Both the position numbers and the translations under genes were made by a program. From contig PBJR01000011.1 in the NCBI GenBank assembly GCA_002721175.1, positions 65,016 through 129,015 of the forward strand: a stretch of DNA of 64,000 nucleotides, given 5' to 3'. Positions 26,712 through 37,341 of the stretch are shown piece after piece (position 1 is the first letter of the stretch; each line of letters begins with the position of its first letter). This stretch comes from Flavobacteriaceae bacterium. GTDB lineage: Bacteria; Bacteroidota; Bacteroidia; Flavobacteriales; Flavobacteriaceae. The notes beneath the pieces were generated by a model. That model searched no databases and had not been told where the DNA came from. It saw only the letters and a program-made list of their open reading frames with translations.

Positions 26712-27084
26712 TAATTAAAGACTTATATTCTGAAGGAGCTAATAAATTATCCAGTTCTGATAAATCATTACATTTTAACTTAATCATCCAGCCATCTCCA
26801 TACGGGTCTTCATTAACTTTTTCAGGCGCGTCTTTTAAAGCCTCATTGAACTCTGTTATTTCACCAGAAACAGGAAGAAATAAATCTGAAACTGTCTTGA
26901 CAGCTTCTACAGTGCCAAAAACCTCTTCAGAGCCTAAATTTTCGTCTAAGGTGTCAACCTCAACATACACTATATCGCCCAATTCACTTTGAGCAAAATC
27001 TGTTATTCCAATAGTTAATATGTCACCATCGATTCTAACCCACTCATGATCTTTTGTATATTTTAATTCTTCAGGAACATTCAT
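26704..27084 (-). CDS. gcvH: Glycine cleavage system H protein
   Basis: A 126-residue lipoyl-carrier protein that shuttles the aminomethyl group between the P and T proteins of the glycine cleavage system. The lipoylation site is Lys63 in VEAVKTVSDLFLPVSGE, and the family N-terminus LKYTKDHEWVRIDGD is clear. The P, T and L genes are not in the window; in many Bacteroidota gcvH sits apart, next to sprA, as it does here (15 bases downstream of the sprA stop). It overlaps the VanZ-like gene by 8 bases. Confidence 0.97.
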   Translation of the reverse strand: MNVPEELKYTKDHEWVRIDGDILTIGITDFAQSELGDIVYVEVDTLDENLGSEEVFGTVEAVKTVSDLFLPVSGEITEFNEALKDAPEKVNEDPYGDGWMIKLKCNDLSELDNLLAPSEYKSLISG

Positions 27085-27098
27085 TTTTTTGTTTATTT

Positions 27099-30000
27099 TT
27101 AATTACCGAAATTATAACGTAAAGTAAATCCTGATCTAATAGTTGTTTGGGGAAATGCAGTAGAGATTGCATACTCTGAAAAAGCATAATCAAAATAAAA
27201 AATTGCAGTTAAATTATTACTAAAAGCATAATCTGCAGCATAACGAAAACTCCATATTGTTTGGCCTGCACTAACTTGATTATTTTCTAAATCCAAATAA
27301 CGAACAATTGTTTTATTATTTCTAATCGAAACATCAGCTTTCATATTCAAATCGCTTTTTATTATCTTTCTAGGGCCAGCAAGTTTAGATTTTATTCTTA
27401 AATCCTTGATTCTGTATCCAAGACCAAAAATATATTCAAATCCTTGAATCTCAGTCAATAGGTTGTTATCAAAACTTATCGACAAGCTACGATCTTTTTT
27501 TAATTCTGCAGAAACTTTAACAGAACTTTTCATTTCAAAATCTAGTTTAACTAGAGGGCTAAATTGTTCAACTAAGTTAAGATTACTAAATAGATTTTCT
27601 GACTTGAAATTTCCTGACTGATCAAGAACTTGTGGGTCTTGAAATTCATAAGCCAAATTAGGATCTGCTTTATAATAGTCTAAATTTGTTCTAAATTGAT
27701 TAACAGTGTATGAAGCTCTGTATGCGTGTGTAACTGAAAATCTTCTAAAATATTTTTTGAACCATTTGTTTCTCATAAATCCGGTATATTTCAAATTCCA
27801 ATTTGGAATTGGGATGTCTCTGAAAGCATCGAGGCTAATTTTATTAGGATCTTTTCCAGAGTATGCTGATAGAAAAGCAGGTAACAACACGGATTGACTG
27901 TTTTTACCGAACCCCAACGGAAACCCATCAATGTCGTTTGAATATCCTGACTGACCATAAAAATTATCAGCTAACCTTCTAGCAATTATTATTCTGTTTT
28001 CTTTAAAATCATTAAATGATTCTGACCTAAATTCATCGCTCTTCTTGAATGAAGTTTTTATTAAAGAGGTTGATATATTGAAATTTCCAAATGAATTTTG
28101 AATAAGCGAATTATAAGTATTGCTAAATCCATCACCATTAATATCGGAGGTATTAAAATTTTCTGTGAAATTACTAGAGTAGGTTCTTCCGCCGTTAAAA
28201 TCAATTTTTAAATCATTTAAAGGTTCAGTGTTTATAGAAAAATCCAAGTTTGTATTATGAGCCTCTGCATACTGTTGATTAAACTGGTCGAATGTTGTAA
28301 GCCATCCATTTCTAGCTGAAATATGTCTTATATCGCGCTGACTCCCCAGTGTGTATTGAAAAGTTGGCTTCAAAGTACCAATGAGTCCAGGAATGGGTAA
28401 ATAACCTGGTAAAAATGAGCTATTATTTTCCGAATAATTTATTTGCATCCTGTTAATTCCCGTCAAAAAATTTAGCGAAAAGTCTTTCAGACTGAATTTA
28501 TCCTTTTTATTCCTTGGGCTAGTTCTTGATTGGCTGCCGTCTCTTGACGCCCTGGACATAGAAGAACGACCACTTGATCTAGGCTTTTTAATTCCTAAAT
28601 AATTATAAAATTGCCTCATATCTAAACTTGTGTTTATATTATGCCTGTTAGCATTAGAAATGGTATTACCAAGGTTAAATGTTTGTCCATCAATGTCTAA
28701 TTCACCAAAAAGGTCAGATCCCTTTTCCCATTGAAAATCGCCTGTGTATGAATAATTTGAATTAATAAAACTTAACGTCGGTATTTTATTGAACGGAAGT
28801 TTATAATTTATACCGAGTTGTTGAGTATGTCGGTTTGGATCACCAAAATCAAAGAACTTATCCCATATATCAAGCTTAGGGTCCTGATCGCCGTTCAATT
28901 CATTATCTATAAAATAGTTACGTACAATGTGATTGTTTGATGAACTAAAATTAAGATTTAATGAGCTAGTTAATTGATAATTTACTGTATATTGAAGATC
29001 AAAGGTGTAATTTCTTCTAATCAATTCATCAATAGTTATGTTATTTGTTCCTAAGTCAGCATCTCTGAATTTTTGATTATTATATTGCCTTATAATATCA
29101 GAGTTTACAACTATATTTGACGGTCTCAGGTTTAAGTTAAAATCTTTTAATAATTTCCAATAGCGCCCAGTTAATAAAGAATCATTGTTTCTAAAGGGCT
29201 CAAAGTTTAGTGGCTCAAAACTGTACGTGTAATTAGCTCCTAATCTAACGTTTTGATCCAAAGAATTTTCAATTTCAAAGTCTCGATGTTTTATCTCATT
29301 GAAAGAGTAATTGAAAGTAAAGTTTTCAATATTATGTACCTTTGGCTTTGCATTATTAGTCTTTTGTTTTTTAACTCCAATAAAATTAATACTTTGACGC
29401 TTTGTGTAGTCTTCTGACTGTCCTAGTATTCGCTCCCTTTCATCATCACTTTCCGCAGCATCTAACCTGGTTTGAAGTTTTATATCTTTAAATTGTTGGT
29501 CATATTCAGGAGTTATTAATGTTTCGGCTTGGCCATAATTAAATGGTATTTGAATGCCCCAGGTTTTGGGAAATAATTGCCCTAAATTGATATTTGTAAC
29601 TACGTCATATTGTTTTAAATCTTCTCGACTTCTCTCATTTGGATTTTGATCAATACTACCAAAACCAGCAGTACTCCGTTTTGCAGTTGCATTAATATTC
29701 AAAAAGTCTGCGATATTTGTATCCATACTCAGCATACTAGCCCAACCACCCTCATTATCCATATCAGCTATTCTAAGTTCATTGAACCAAACCTCACTAC
29801 ACAAATCTGTATTTCCAATATTTTTAACACCAATCATCAAATTCCTAATGTCTCCAAAATTAGGATTACCCTTAATTGCAATCCTTTGTTCATATGGAGG
29901 CTCATTTTGACCTGAAATTGAAGTCAAAGAAAAAGCTGAAAATTCATCAACAGGATTCTCTTGTAATACACCTTCAATTACATCGTAAAATATTGGATCT

Positions 30001-33000
30001 TCCTCACTTAAAGTGCCTTGACTAATGCCTAAAGATTTTATTTTTTCTAATAAATCCAAAGAAATATTTATCTCATTTAGTTCAGGCCAGACTTCACTAT
30101 TTGGTGCTCCAATCGCACCCGAAGACTTTCTTAATGGTAACTCTAATTGATAATAATTTTGGGTAAAATCATTTCCTAATCTAACAAATGCAACTAAATT
30201 CCCTTGCTCAAAACTGTTAGCGTCAGTATCCTCTGCATGAATGAACATTTTAATTTTTTTATACTGGCGCATATCGACATTAATATTTTTAAAGACTGCT
30301 CGTGCATCTTCTCCTTCCAAATCACAAACATTTAAAACTAGAGATTGTTCGTTTTGTCTAATAATGTTATTATTGTTATTCAATTGTTCGCGCTCAACAT
30401 TAGGAGGAGATACATAGCTTCCATCATTTTCTTGGATCCCTACAATTCCAACGCTAAAGGAAGTTGGTTCTAATAAAGTAGAAGCATCTGAGTCATTATC
30501 GAGTGACTGCTGAAATCTTCTCCAATCACTTCTAACTAAATCAAAAGTACCAAATCTAAATACAGTAGTTTCTGTAAAATCTTTCAAGTAAAGCCTCGTA
30601 AATCTAATAGATCTAAAATCGGATATTCCACCAATAGAACTTGTGTATTGATTAAGTGGAATTCTAAATTGATACCAATTTATTGTATTTGATATTGTAC
30701 CGTCAGGTAAGGGTATGTTTGTAATTGATTTTCTGTCTACAATAAAAGGATTATTTAGATTATTCAACGATGCAGGATTTATATCAATTTCATATTCAAA
30801 GTAACTATCAATAGTATTCATTGTATTATCTCTGTTAATATCTTCTACATCAGGCTGTATTGTGGATCCTCTATTTGTTTCAGTAAATGTATCTGGGGAA
30901 TTTCCTTCAAGGCCATTGTAATATTTATATCTATCGAAAATATCTCCTGTTGTATTTAAATAAAATACATAATTATCATTAGCTGGATCTGCTAAATTGG
31001 AAAAGGACGAAAATCTTGAATCTACTGAATTTGCTTCTTCAATGTCATCATAACCGTCAAGGCCAACATCTTGATTTTCACGCTCTTGACCCTGAGAAGA
31101 AAATGCGTAAATTAAAGATTGATTTTGTGGAGTAACTGTGCCCCAAGTTGTTTGAGGTAATAGATCTATATTCCCATTTTCAGGTAAACCATTTTCATAT
31201 TGCTTTTTGCCGTCTTTTAAAACGTCCTCTGAAATATTACCAAGATTAAGTACAAGCTTTCCTCCTAAGTTACTTGGATTTTGCATAAAAGGATCCATCA
31301 ACCAAAATTCTATATATTCAACATTAGATTGTTCGAAATCTGTTGACGTTAGTTGTCTTGTAATTCCAGCCCAACTATCTTGAGGGTTTTCTAATATGCC
31401 ACTTTCACTTCCTGGTCTATAATTGTATGGGCCTCGCTCTGATGGTCTATATACTAAATCTAAAGAGTTGATAACTGTATACTGGCCAGTAACTAAATCA
31501 ATTTCTGGAAATAGCTCATCAATAAAAATACGTCTGGTATAAAGATCTGAAATGTCCTGATCTGTAACATCTCCAGGACGCTGGGAACTGTAAAAAATTG
31601 GGTCTATAGTGTACCAGTTTAAAAGTGCTCTATCAAATCCATTTTGATAGCCATTGTCGTCTTCATCTCCCTGAGAATAAATTCTACCTAAATCTCTTGG
31701 CCTACTAGATAAAAACCAAGATTGTGGAGTTAATAAACTTATTCCATTTTGAGTTCCCTCAAAATCATCAATGTATGAGGTTACTTCTCTGTTAAAATCA
31801 GTTCCTTTAGGAGCACCAGGTTTTAAATAAGCAAATTCACCACGAAAAGATAAATTTGATTGTACATCAGTATCAATATTGGGAACTTTATTTATCATTC
31901 TAGTAAAAAATGGAACCTCACTTGAATAATTCGTGTTTATACCAAAAATTGTGTTATTAATTGGCTCTGTTCCATAATTTGCCTTTTGTGTCAGAGGGCG
32001 CTCATTTAAGTTTAAAAGTGTTGCTCCAACAAGAAAATTCTTATCAAATTGATGTTCAACATTAAAGCCTGAAAAGCGCTTTGTCTGTTGAGCAAAAACC
32101 GCATTATTTTCAACAGAAACTTGAATTGGAGTATTTGAGGCCTCTAGTGAAGGATCTAATATTTGAACTGTACCAATTTGATAATTTACAGTGTAGTCTA
32201 CTCCTTCAACAAGTAGCCGACCACCGGCGGAAACTCTAACCGAGCCTCTAGGTACATTAAAAGCCCCTAATGGAATTCCTGACCCACCAGAAGATTTATA
32301 TCTTCCTCGAATTTGAAACTTATTTTTTTCGCTGTCCTGGAGCGCAGCAGTTTTTGTATCTTTATACAAAGATTTATAAACATACTTAGCTTGATTGGGA
32401 TTAAAATTCCCAGGCACCGATTCATCAGCTTCATAGTTTTCGTTAGGATCAAGCCTTAAGGTTTCAAATAAAAAATTACCAAAAGGCTCTACCTTCGTAA
32501 ATATAATCTTACCATTTGATGGAAATATCGTTATGCCTGGAACAAAATCAAAGAAACCGTCTCCTTTATTTTGGGGGTCATTATTAAAATTTAGTCTATC
32601 AAAATTAAATAAACGTATTAACGGAATTTCATTTATTGGGTCTTGATTAGAAATTGGCTCTGGAAATGGAGTTCCTGCTTCAGGAGTTATGTAATTTAAC
32701 GAAGATGTTTCATTGTAAAAAATATTCATTTTAAATTCATCTTGAGACAATTGATAAGCTCCAGTGCTGTAAATATTCTTCATCATCAAATCCCATATTG
32801 GCATATCGACATTTGTAATTGGACTTTTTAGCATTTTTAAAATCAAACTCTGATTGTTTATAATCTGATTACCTGTGTTTATATCAGTTGAGACATCAGT
32901 AGCATTCAAACCATCATTCGCAAATTCACCAACTTGAAAAACTTCACCTCCAACGGTGTACTGAAAAGCAACAGCAAGAATTTCATCATTTTGAAGCCTT

Positions 33001-34352
33001 TGATTCAATGATATAAAGCCTAATTGAGTGTTGAGTGTATACTCACTGCCTTCTGTTAATTTCCTGGCATTTTCTAATTTACCATAATCAAAACCTTCAT
33101 TTACTCCTGTTAATAAAAATCCAGATTCAACTGTTGCTATATCCCTGACTGATTGATTAAGTTGAGAATTGGTTCCACCTACGTCGTTAGGGTCAAAGTC
33201 ATTATTGGAATTATTTGGATAAGAACCGGGTGCAACATTAACAAATCCTGCAGGAACTGAAGTAAGTCCGATTCTATCAGTCTCTCCTAAATCTTGAATC
33301 GCAACAATATTACGAATATTTGCTGTCTGGTTGGTTCTGTTGGTAACCCAAACTTCAATTCTAGTTACTTGAACTTGGGTATTTATGAAGGGATAATTTG
33401 CCAAGGCTTGATCATATTGATTTCTAAAAAAGTGGGCTAAAAAAAAGTGCCTGTTTTCATCATAATCAAGACCAAAAAAATCAAACTCTTGCAAAGTACC
33501 ACCTCCTTGAGCAACAATATTTCTGGTTTCTGACCTCTGCTCCGAAAAAACACCAGTAACCGTAGTCTTACCAAACTGCAATTCGGTTTTAACACCAAAC
33601 AACGATTGAGCTCCATTTATCAATGAGCTATTGAGCGGCATATTGATATTCCCTAATTCTAATTTTTGTAAAATATTATCCTCTCCACCATCAACTGTTG
33701 GGTCAAAATCTAATTTAAACACGTTCTGAAAATCAAAAGTAGATTGAGTATCATAATTTAAATTAGCTTGAAGTCGAGTGCCAACCTTGCCCATCAAACT
33801 TAGGCTAATTCTTTGATCAAAATCAAAAGTAAAATTGTTCTGATTGCGCTGGGAAAACGCTGGATTTTCTTGTTTTGTATACATAACCCCTAAATCCATC
33901 TCAATGGAACCCTGAGGAACTATGGAAATAACATTACTACCGAAAATTGTTTCAAAAAATTTATTATTAACATACAAATCAGGTATTAAATTTGCCATTT
34001 CAGATTCATCACTCTTCAATCCTTCATAAGCATCAATTTTTTGTTTGTAATACTCCTTCAAATTTTGCTTTTGAATAAGAGCTATAAATTCATCTGGTGT
34101 AAGAATAAGAGGATAACTAATATTGTAATCACCAACTTTTGAGGTGTAATAGTAGCGATCAGTAATTGGATCGTAAATATACTGACTTATAATAGCACTA
34201 GGATTGGGAAGATTGAGCTCTGAGAATGAAAATGGAGTAATTGAGTCAGTTAAAATTTGAGATTGTTGACCCCACAAAGTAATATTAATGGTGAAAAGAG
34301 TTACCAGAACACATGCATGTTTCAAAAATATCCCTATATTAAAAATTTTCAA
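27099..34352 (-). CDS. sprA: SprA, type IX secretion outer-membrane translocon
   Basis: A 2417-residue giant protein. An N-terminal hydrophobic segment acts as signal peptide (about residues 11-29, ending LWGQQ), and the rest is an extremely long series of amphipathic strands ending in TLRYNFGN. Size, the motif set (GSIEMDLGV, QRISLSLMGKVGTRL, YIDDFEGTQN, VSVENNAVFAQQTKR, IYFDYAFSEYA) and the neighbours ruvA and gcvH identify it as SprA (Sov in Porphyromonas), the 36-strand barrel through which folded cargo leaves the cell. No in-frame ATG exists near the start: the frame opens with TTG at 34352, 3 bases after the ruvA stop, with another TTG at 34325 that would begin a more compact signal peptide. 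Confidence 0.97.
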   Translation of the reverse strand: MKIFNIGIFLKHACVLVTLFTINITLWGQQSQILTDSITPFSFSELNLPNPSAIISQYIYDPITDRYYYTSKVGDYNISYPLILTPDEFIALIQKQNLKEYYKQKIDAYEGLKSDESEMANLIPDLYVNNKFFETIFGSNVISIVPQGSIEMDLGVMYTKQENPAFSQRNQNNFTFDFDQRISLSLMGKVGTRLQANLNYDTQSTFDFQNVFKLDFDPTVDGGEDNILQKLELGNINMPLNSSLINGAQSLFGVKTELQFGKTTVTGVFSEQRSETRNIVAQGGGTLQEFDFFGLDYDENRHFFLAHFFRNQYDQALANYPFINTQVQVTRIEVWVTNRTNQTANIRNIVAIQDLGETDRIGLTSVPAGFVNVAPGSYPNNSNNDFDPNDVGGTNSQLNQSVRDIATVESGFLLTGVNEGFDYGKLENARKLTEGSEYTLNTQLGFISLNQRLQNDEILAVAFQYTVGGEVFQVGEFANDGLNATDVSTDINTGNQIINNQSLILKMLKSPITNVDMPIWDLMMKNIYSTGAYQLSQDEFKMNIFYNETSSLNYITPEAGTPFPEPISNQDPINEIPLIRLFNFDRLNFNNDPQNKGDGFFDFVPGITIFPSNGKIIFTKVEPFGNFLFETLRLDPNENYEADESVPGNFNPNQAKYVYKSLYKDTKTAALQDSEKNKFQIRGRYKSSGGSGIPLGAFNVPRGSVRVSAGGRLLVEGVDYTVNYQIGTVQILDPSLEASNTPIQVSVENNAVFAQQTKRFSGFNVEHQFDKNFLVGATLLNLNERPLTQKANYGTEPINNTIFGINTNYSSEVPFFTRMINKVPNIDTDVQSNLSFRGEFAYLKPGAPKGTDFNREVTSYIDDFEGTQNGISLLTPQSWFLSSRPRDLGRIYSQGDEDDNGYQNGFDRALLNWYTIDPIFYSSQRPGDVTDQDISDLYTRRIFIDELFPEIDLVTGQYTVINSLDLVYRPSERGPYNYRPGSESGILENPQDSWAGITRQLTSTDFEQSNVEYIEFWLMDPFMQNPSNLGGKLVLNLGNISEDVLKDGKKQYENGLPENGNIDLLPQTTWGTVTPQNQSLIYAFSSQGQERENQDVGLDGYDDIEEANSVDSRFSSFSNLADPANDNYVFYLNTTGDIFDRYKYYNGLEGNSPDTFTETNRGSTIQPDVEDINRDNTMNTIDSYFEYEIDINPASLNNLNNPFIVDRKSITNIPLPDGTISNTINWYQFRIPLNQYTSSIGGISDFRSIRFTRLYLKDFTETTVFRFGTFDLVRSDWRRFQQSLDNDSDASTLLEPTSFSVGIVGIQENDGSYVSPPNVEREQLNNNNNIIRQNEQSLVLNVCDLEGEDARAVFKNINVDMRQYKKIKMFIHAEDTDANSFEQGNLVAFVRLGNDFTQNYYQLELPLRKSSGAIGAPNSEVWPELNEINISLDLLEKIKSLGISQGTLSEEDPIFYDVIEGVLQENPVDEFSAFSLTSISGQNEPPYEQRIAIKGNPNFGDIRNLMIGVKNIGNTDLCSEVWFNELRIADMDNEGGWASMLSMDTNIADFLNINATAKRSTAGFGSIDQNPNERSREDLKQYDVVTNINLGQLFPKTWGIQIPFNYGQAETLITPEYDQQFKDIKLQTRLDAAESDDERERILGQSEDYTKRQSINFIGVKKQKTNNAKPKVHNIENFTFNYSFNEIKHRDFEIENSLDQNVRLGANYTYSFEPLNFEPFRNNDSLLTGRYWKLLKDFNLNLRPSNIVVNSDIIRQYNNQKFRDADLGTNNITIDELIRRNYTFDLQYTVNYQLTSSLNLNFSSSNNHIVRNYFIDNELNGDQDPKLDIWDKFFDFGDPNRHTQQLGINYKLPFNKIPTLSFINSNYSYTGDFQWEKGSDLFGELDIDGQTFNLGNTISNANRHNINTSLDMRQFYNYLGIKKPRSSGRSSMSRASRDGSQSRTSPRNKKDKFSLKDFSLNFLTGINRMQINYSENNSSFLPGYLPIPGLIGTLKPTFQYTLGSQRDIRHISARNGWLTTFDQFNQQYAEAHNTNLDFSINTEPLNDLKIDFNGGRTYSSNFTENFNTSDINGDGFSNTYNSLIQNSFGNFNISTSLIKTSFKKSDEFRSESFNDFKENRIIIARRLADNFYGQSGYSNDIDGFPLGFGKNSQSVLLPAFLSAYSGKDPNKISLDAFRDIPIPNWNLKYTGFMRNKWFKKYFRRFSVTHAYRASYTVNQFRTNLDYYKADPNLAYEFQDPQVLDQSGNFKSENLFSNLNLVEQFSPLVKLDFEMKSSVKVSAELKKDRSLSISFDNNLLTEIQGFEYIFGLGYRIKDLRIKSKLAGPRKIIKSDLNMKADVSIRNNKTIVRYLDLENNQVSAGQTIWSFRYAADYAFSNNLTAIFYFDYAFSEYAISTAFPQTTIRSGFTLRYNFGN

Positions 34353-34355
34353 AAA

Positions 34356-34937
34356 TTAAAGATTTTTTAAGGCTTCTTTTATAATTTCTTCAACTGATTT
34401 ATTTGGTGATTGACTTATTATTTTTGCAATCACAAGTTCAGTTTGTTTTTTTCCAAAACCCAATACTTCCAATGCAGATAACGCTTCATCTTTATTTGTA
34501 TTGTTTGAAACAGAAGGAGATTTATCAATATTATAAATTTTTAAAACCTTATCCTTTAATTCAATTATAACTCTTTGAGCTGTTTTAAGTCCTATTCCCT
34601 TTACTGATTGTATTAAACCCACATTTTCAGATGAGATTCCGTTCCTAATCTCCTCAGGAGTAAGTGATGATAACATTGTTCTTGCGGTATTTGTTCCAAT
34701 GCCACTGACTGAAATTAGTAATCTAAAAATTTCACGCTCAGTTAGAGTAGCAAAACCATACAATTTATGAGCATCTTCTTTGACTTGTAAATGAGTTAGT
34801 AGTGTTATAGATTCCTGATCTGGTATTTGTGAAAATGTATTTAATGAAATGTGAACGAAATATCCTATCCCATTGCAATCTATAACAACTCCAGTGGGTG
34901 ACTTCTCTACTAATCTTCCTTTGAGGTGAGTAATCAT
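34356..34937 (-). CDS. ruvA: Holliday junction helicase subunit RuvA
   Basis: A 193-residue DNA-binding subunit that holds the four-way junction for RuvB. The N-terminal OB-like domain (MITHLKGRLVEKSPTGVVIDCNGIGY), two helix-hairpin-helix motifs (SVSGIGTNTARTML and SVKGIGLKTAQRVIIELKDK), and a C-terminal RuvB-binding three-helix domain (residues 145-193) are all present. It lies between maeB and sprA on the same strand, 69 bases after maeB and 3 bases before sprA. ruvB is separated from it by queG and maeB. Confidence 0.96.
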   Translation of the reverse strand: MITHLKGRLVEKSPTGVVIDCNGIGYFVHISLNTFSQIPDQESITLLTHLQVKEDAHKLYGFATLTEREIFRLLISVSGIGTNTARTMLSSLTPEEIRNGISSENVGLIQSVKGIGLKTAQRVIIELKDKVLKIYNIDKSPSVSNNTNKDEALSALEVLGFGKKQTELVIAKIISQSPNKSVEEIIKEALKNL

Positions 34938-35006
34938 TTTTTAATATTTGGAGGTTAAATGTAGTAAATTTATTATAGATTATTATCTCAATTAAAGGAC
35001 ATAAAA

Positions 35007-37283
35007 TTAATTGTTACTCTTTTGCTGAGCATCAACAACTGCCACTGCGGTCATATTGACTATTTCGTCAACGCTAGCTCCAAATTGAATGATATGGACA
35101 GGTTCTTTTAATCCCATCATTATTGGACCAATTGATTCAGCTCTGTTAAGTTCCTTGAGCAATTTGTAAGTAATATTAGCAGACTCTAAATTTGGAAAAA
35201 TAAGAGCATTTACTTTTTTATTAGCAAGCTTAGAAAAAGGAAAATTGGATCTCAATAATTCGCTGTTTAGTGCAAAGTCCGTTTGCAATTCACCATCAAC
35301 AGATAAATCAGGATGACGCCTATGCAGATAATTTACTGCTTCGCGAACTTTCTTAGCACTCTGATCCTTTGATGAACCAAAGTTTGAGTAAGATAACATG
35401 GCCATTACAGGGGTTATTCCAAACATTTTCATAACCACGGAAGTCATCTGAGTAATTTTGATCAAATCATGAGATGACGGATTTATATTTATCGCTGTAT
35501 CACTCAAAAACATGGGGCCGCGTTGAGTAATCATAACATTAGTAGTAGCGATTCTTGTTGATCCTGGAGCAAGACCGATTAATTCTAACATTGGTTTTAC
35601 AATCGATGGATAACTTCTTGAGTAACCTGTAATTAATGCATCTGCATCACCCTCATTTACCATCATTGCAGCAAAATAATTTCGCTCACGCATAAGTTTC
35701 TGGGCAGAAAAAAGAGTTTGACCATGTCTGCGTTGCTGTTTCCAAAAAACTTCTCCATACCTGTTCTTTTGATCAACATGTTCATCATCCTTAGGATCAA
35801 TTATTAATAAATCAGCATCAAATTCTAATTCTTGTTTCAATTGCTGTATCACATTCTTGTTACCTAATAAAATAGGATGTGCGATTCCCTCTTCATGGAC
35901 AATTTGTGCAGCCTTTAATACATCTAATTGATCTGCCTCGGCAAATACTACACGCTTTGGATCTAGTTTTGCACGATCAAATAATAGGCGAACAATTTTA
36001 TTGTCTGCGTTCATCCTATTAAGTAATGTCTCTTTATATTTATCCCAATCAAATATTGGAGATTGTGCAACACCGCTTTCTATTGCTGCTTTTGCCACAG
36101 CTGGAGGTATTTTAGAAATTAGCCTTGGGTCAAAGGGCTTTGGAATAATATAATCTTTGCCAAAGGTTAATCTCATTTTTCCATATGCAATATTAACTTG
36201 CTCAGGGACAGGTTCTTTAGCTAATTCAGCTAGAGCTACTACAGCCGCCTTTTTCATTTCCTCATTAATATTTGTTGCACGAACATCTAAAGCGCCTCTG
36301 AATATAAATGGAAATCCTAAAACGTTATTAACCTGGTTAGGATTGTCACTTCTCCCAGTTGCCATTATAATGTCAGATCTTGTTTTTATGGCCAAGTCAT
36401 ACTTGATTTCAGGGTTTGGATTAGCCATAGCAAATACAATGGGGGATTTTGCCATTGAAGCCAACATGTCAGGTGTAACTAAATCAGAAATTGAAAGTCC
36501 AATAAAAACATCTGCGTCAGTCATTGCCTCTTCTAGAGATTCTATATTTCTGGAAGTAGCAAATTCAGCTTTTTGACTACTTAATCCAGTTCGATCTTTT
36601 CGAATTACCCCCTTACTATCTAACATTACAATATTCGTTGATTTAGCTCCGAATGATTTATAAAGTCGTGTACATGAAATTGCAGCAGCTCCAGCTCCGC
36701 TAACTACAATTTTTACTTCTTCAATCTTTTTGTTTGCTAATTCAAGTGCATTTAGCAGTGCAGCTGCAGAAATAATTGCAGTTCCGTGCTGGTCGTCATG
36801 CATCACTGGAATATTTAAGTCCTCCTTAAGTCTCCTTTCTATTTCAAATGCCTCAGGTGCTTTAATATCCTCAAGGTTAATACCGCCAAATGTTGGTGCG
36901 ATATTTTTAACAGTATTGATAAATTCGTCAACGTCCTCAGTATTTACTTCAATATCAAAAACATCAATATCTGCAAAAATTTTAAATAAAACTCCTTTAC
37001 CTTCCATTACAGGTTTTGCAGCTTCTGGTCCAATATTGCCAAGACCTAAAACTGCCGTACCATTTGAGATGACCGCAACTAAATTGCCTTTGGACGTGTA
37101 TTTGTAAACATCTGATAAGTTTTCTTTTATCTCTAAGCATGGAGCTGCAACTCCAGGTGAGTATGCTAAAGAGAGATCTCTTTGAGTGGCGTATTTTTTT
37201 GTTGGTATGACCTCTATTTTCCCTGCATTAGGTTTGGCATGATATGCAAGTGCCTCTAAGTCTTGTCTAGTTCGCTTGGCCAT
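35007..37283 (-). CDS. maeB: NADP-dependent malic enzyme with phosphotransacetylase-like domain
   Basis: A 758-residue two-domain protein. The N-terminal malic enzyme part (about 1-420) oxidatively decarboxylates malate to pyruvate and has LSLAYSPGVAAPCLEI, MHDDQHGTAII and the nucleotide-binding VVSGAGAAAISC. The C-terminal part (about 430-758) is a phosphotransacetylase-like domain (GDADALITGYSRSYPSIVKPML, TNVMITQRGPMFLSDTAIN), which in MaeB proteins is regulatory rather than catalytic. It is the first gene of the maeB-ruvA-sprA-gcvH-vanZ-tonB run and has a strong promoter just upstream. Confidence 0.96.
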   Translation of the reverse strand: MAKRTRQDLEALAYHAKPNAGKIEVIPTKKYATQRDLSLAYSPGVAAPCLEIKENLSDVYKYTSKGNLVAVISNGTAVLGLGNIGPEAAKPVMEGKGVLFKIFADIDVFDIEVNTEDVDEFINTVKNIAPTFGGINLEDIKAPEAFEIERRLKEDLNIPVMHDDQHGTAIISAAALLNALELANKKIEEVKIVVSGAGAAAISCTRLYKSFGAKSTNIVMLDSKGVIRKDRTGLSSQKAEFATSRNIESLEEAMTDADVFIGLSISDLVTPDMLASMAKSPIVFAMANPNPEIKYDLAIKTRSDIIMATGRSDNPNQVNNVLGFPFIFRGALDVRATNINEEMKKAAVVALAELAKEPVPEQVNIAYGKMRLTFGKDYIIPKPFDPRLISKIPPAVAKAAIESGVAQSPIFDWDKYKETLLNRMNADNKIVRLLFDRAKLDPKRVVFAEADQLDVLKAAQIVHEEGIAHPILLGNKNVIQQLKQELEFDADLLIIDPKDDEHVDQKNRYGEVFWKQQRRHGQTLFSAQKLMRERNYFAAMMVNEGDADALITGYSRSYPSIVKPMLELIGLAPGSTRIATTNVMITQRGPMFLSDTAININPSSHDLIKITQMTSVVMKMFGITPVMAMLSYSNFGSSKDQSAKKVREAVNYLHRRHPDLSVDGELQTDFALNSELLRSNFPFSKLANKKVNALIFPNLESANITYKLLKELNRAESIGPIMMGLKEPVHIIQFGASVDEIVNMTAVAVVDAQQKSNN

Positions 37284-37305
37284 AAAATTTAATTTATTAA
37301 ATGTA

Positions 37306-37339
37306 CAAAGTTAAAAGAATCTAATTTATTGTCATCAAA
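37306..37339 (-). promoter_or_regulatory. Bacteroidota-type promoter for the maeB-sprA operon
   Basis: The minus strand has TTTG (37339-37336), a 22-base spacer and TAACTTTG (37313-37306), matching both elements of the TTG/TAnnTTTG promoter. The predicted start site is about 18 bases ahead of the maeB ATG at 37283. It sits entirely in the queG-maeB gap. Confidence 0.7.
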
Positions 37340-37341
37340 TT

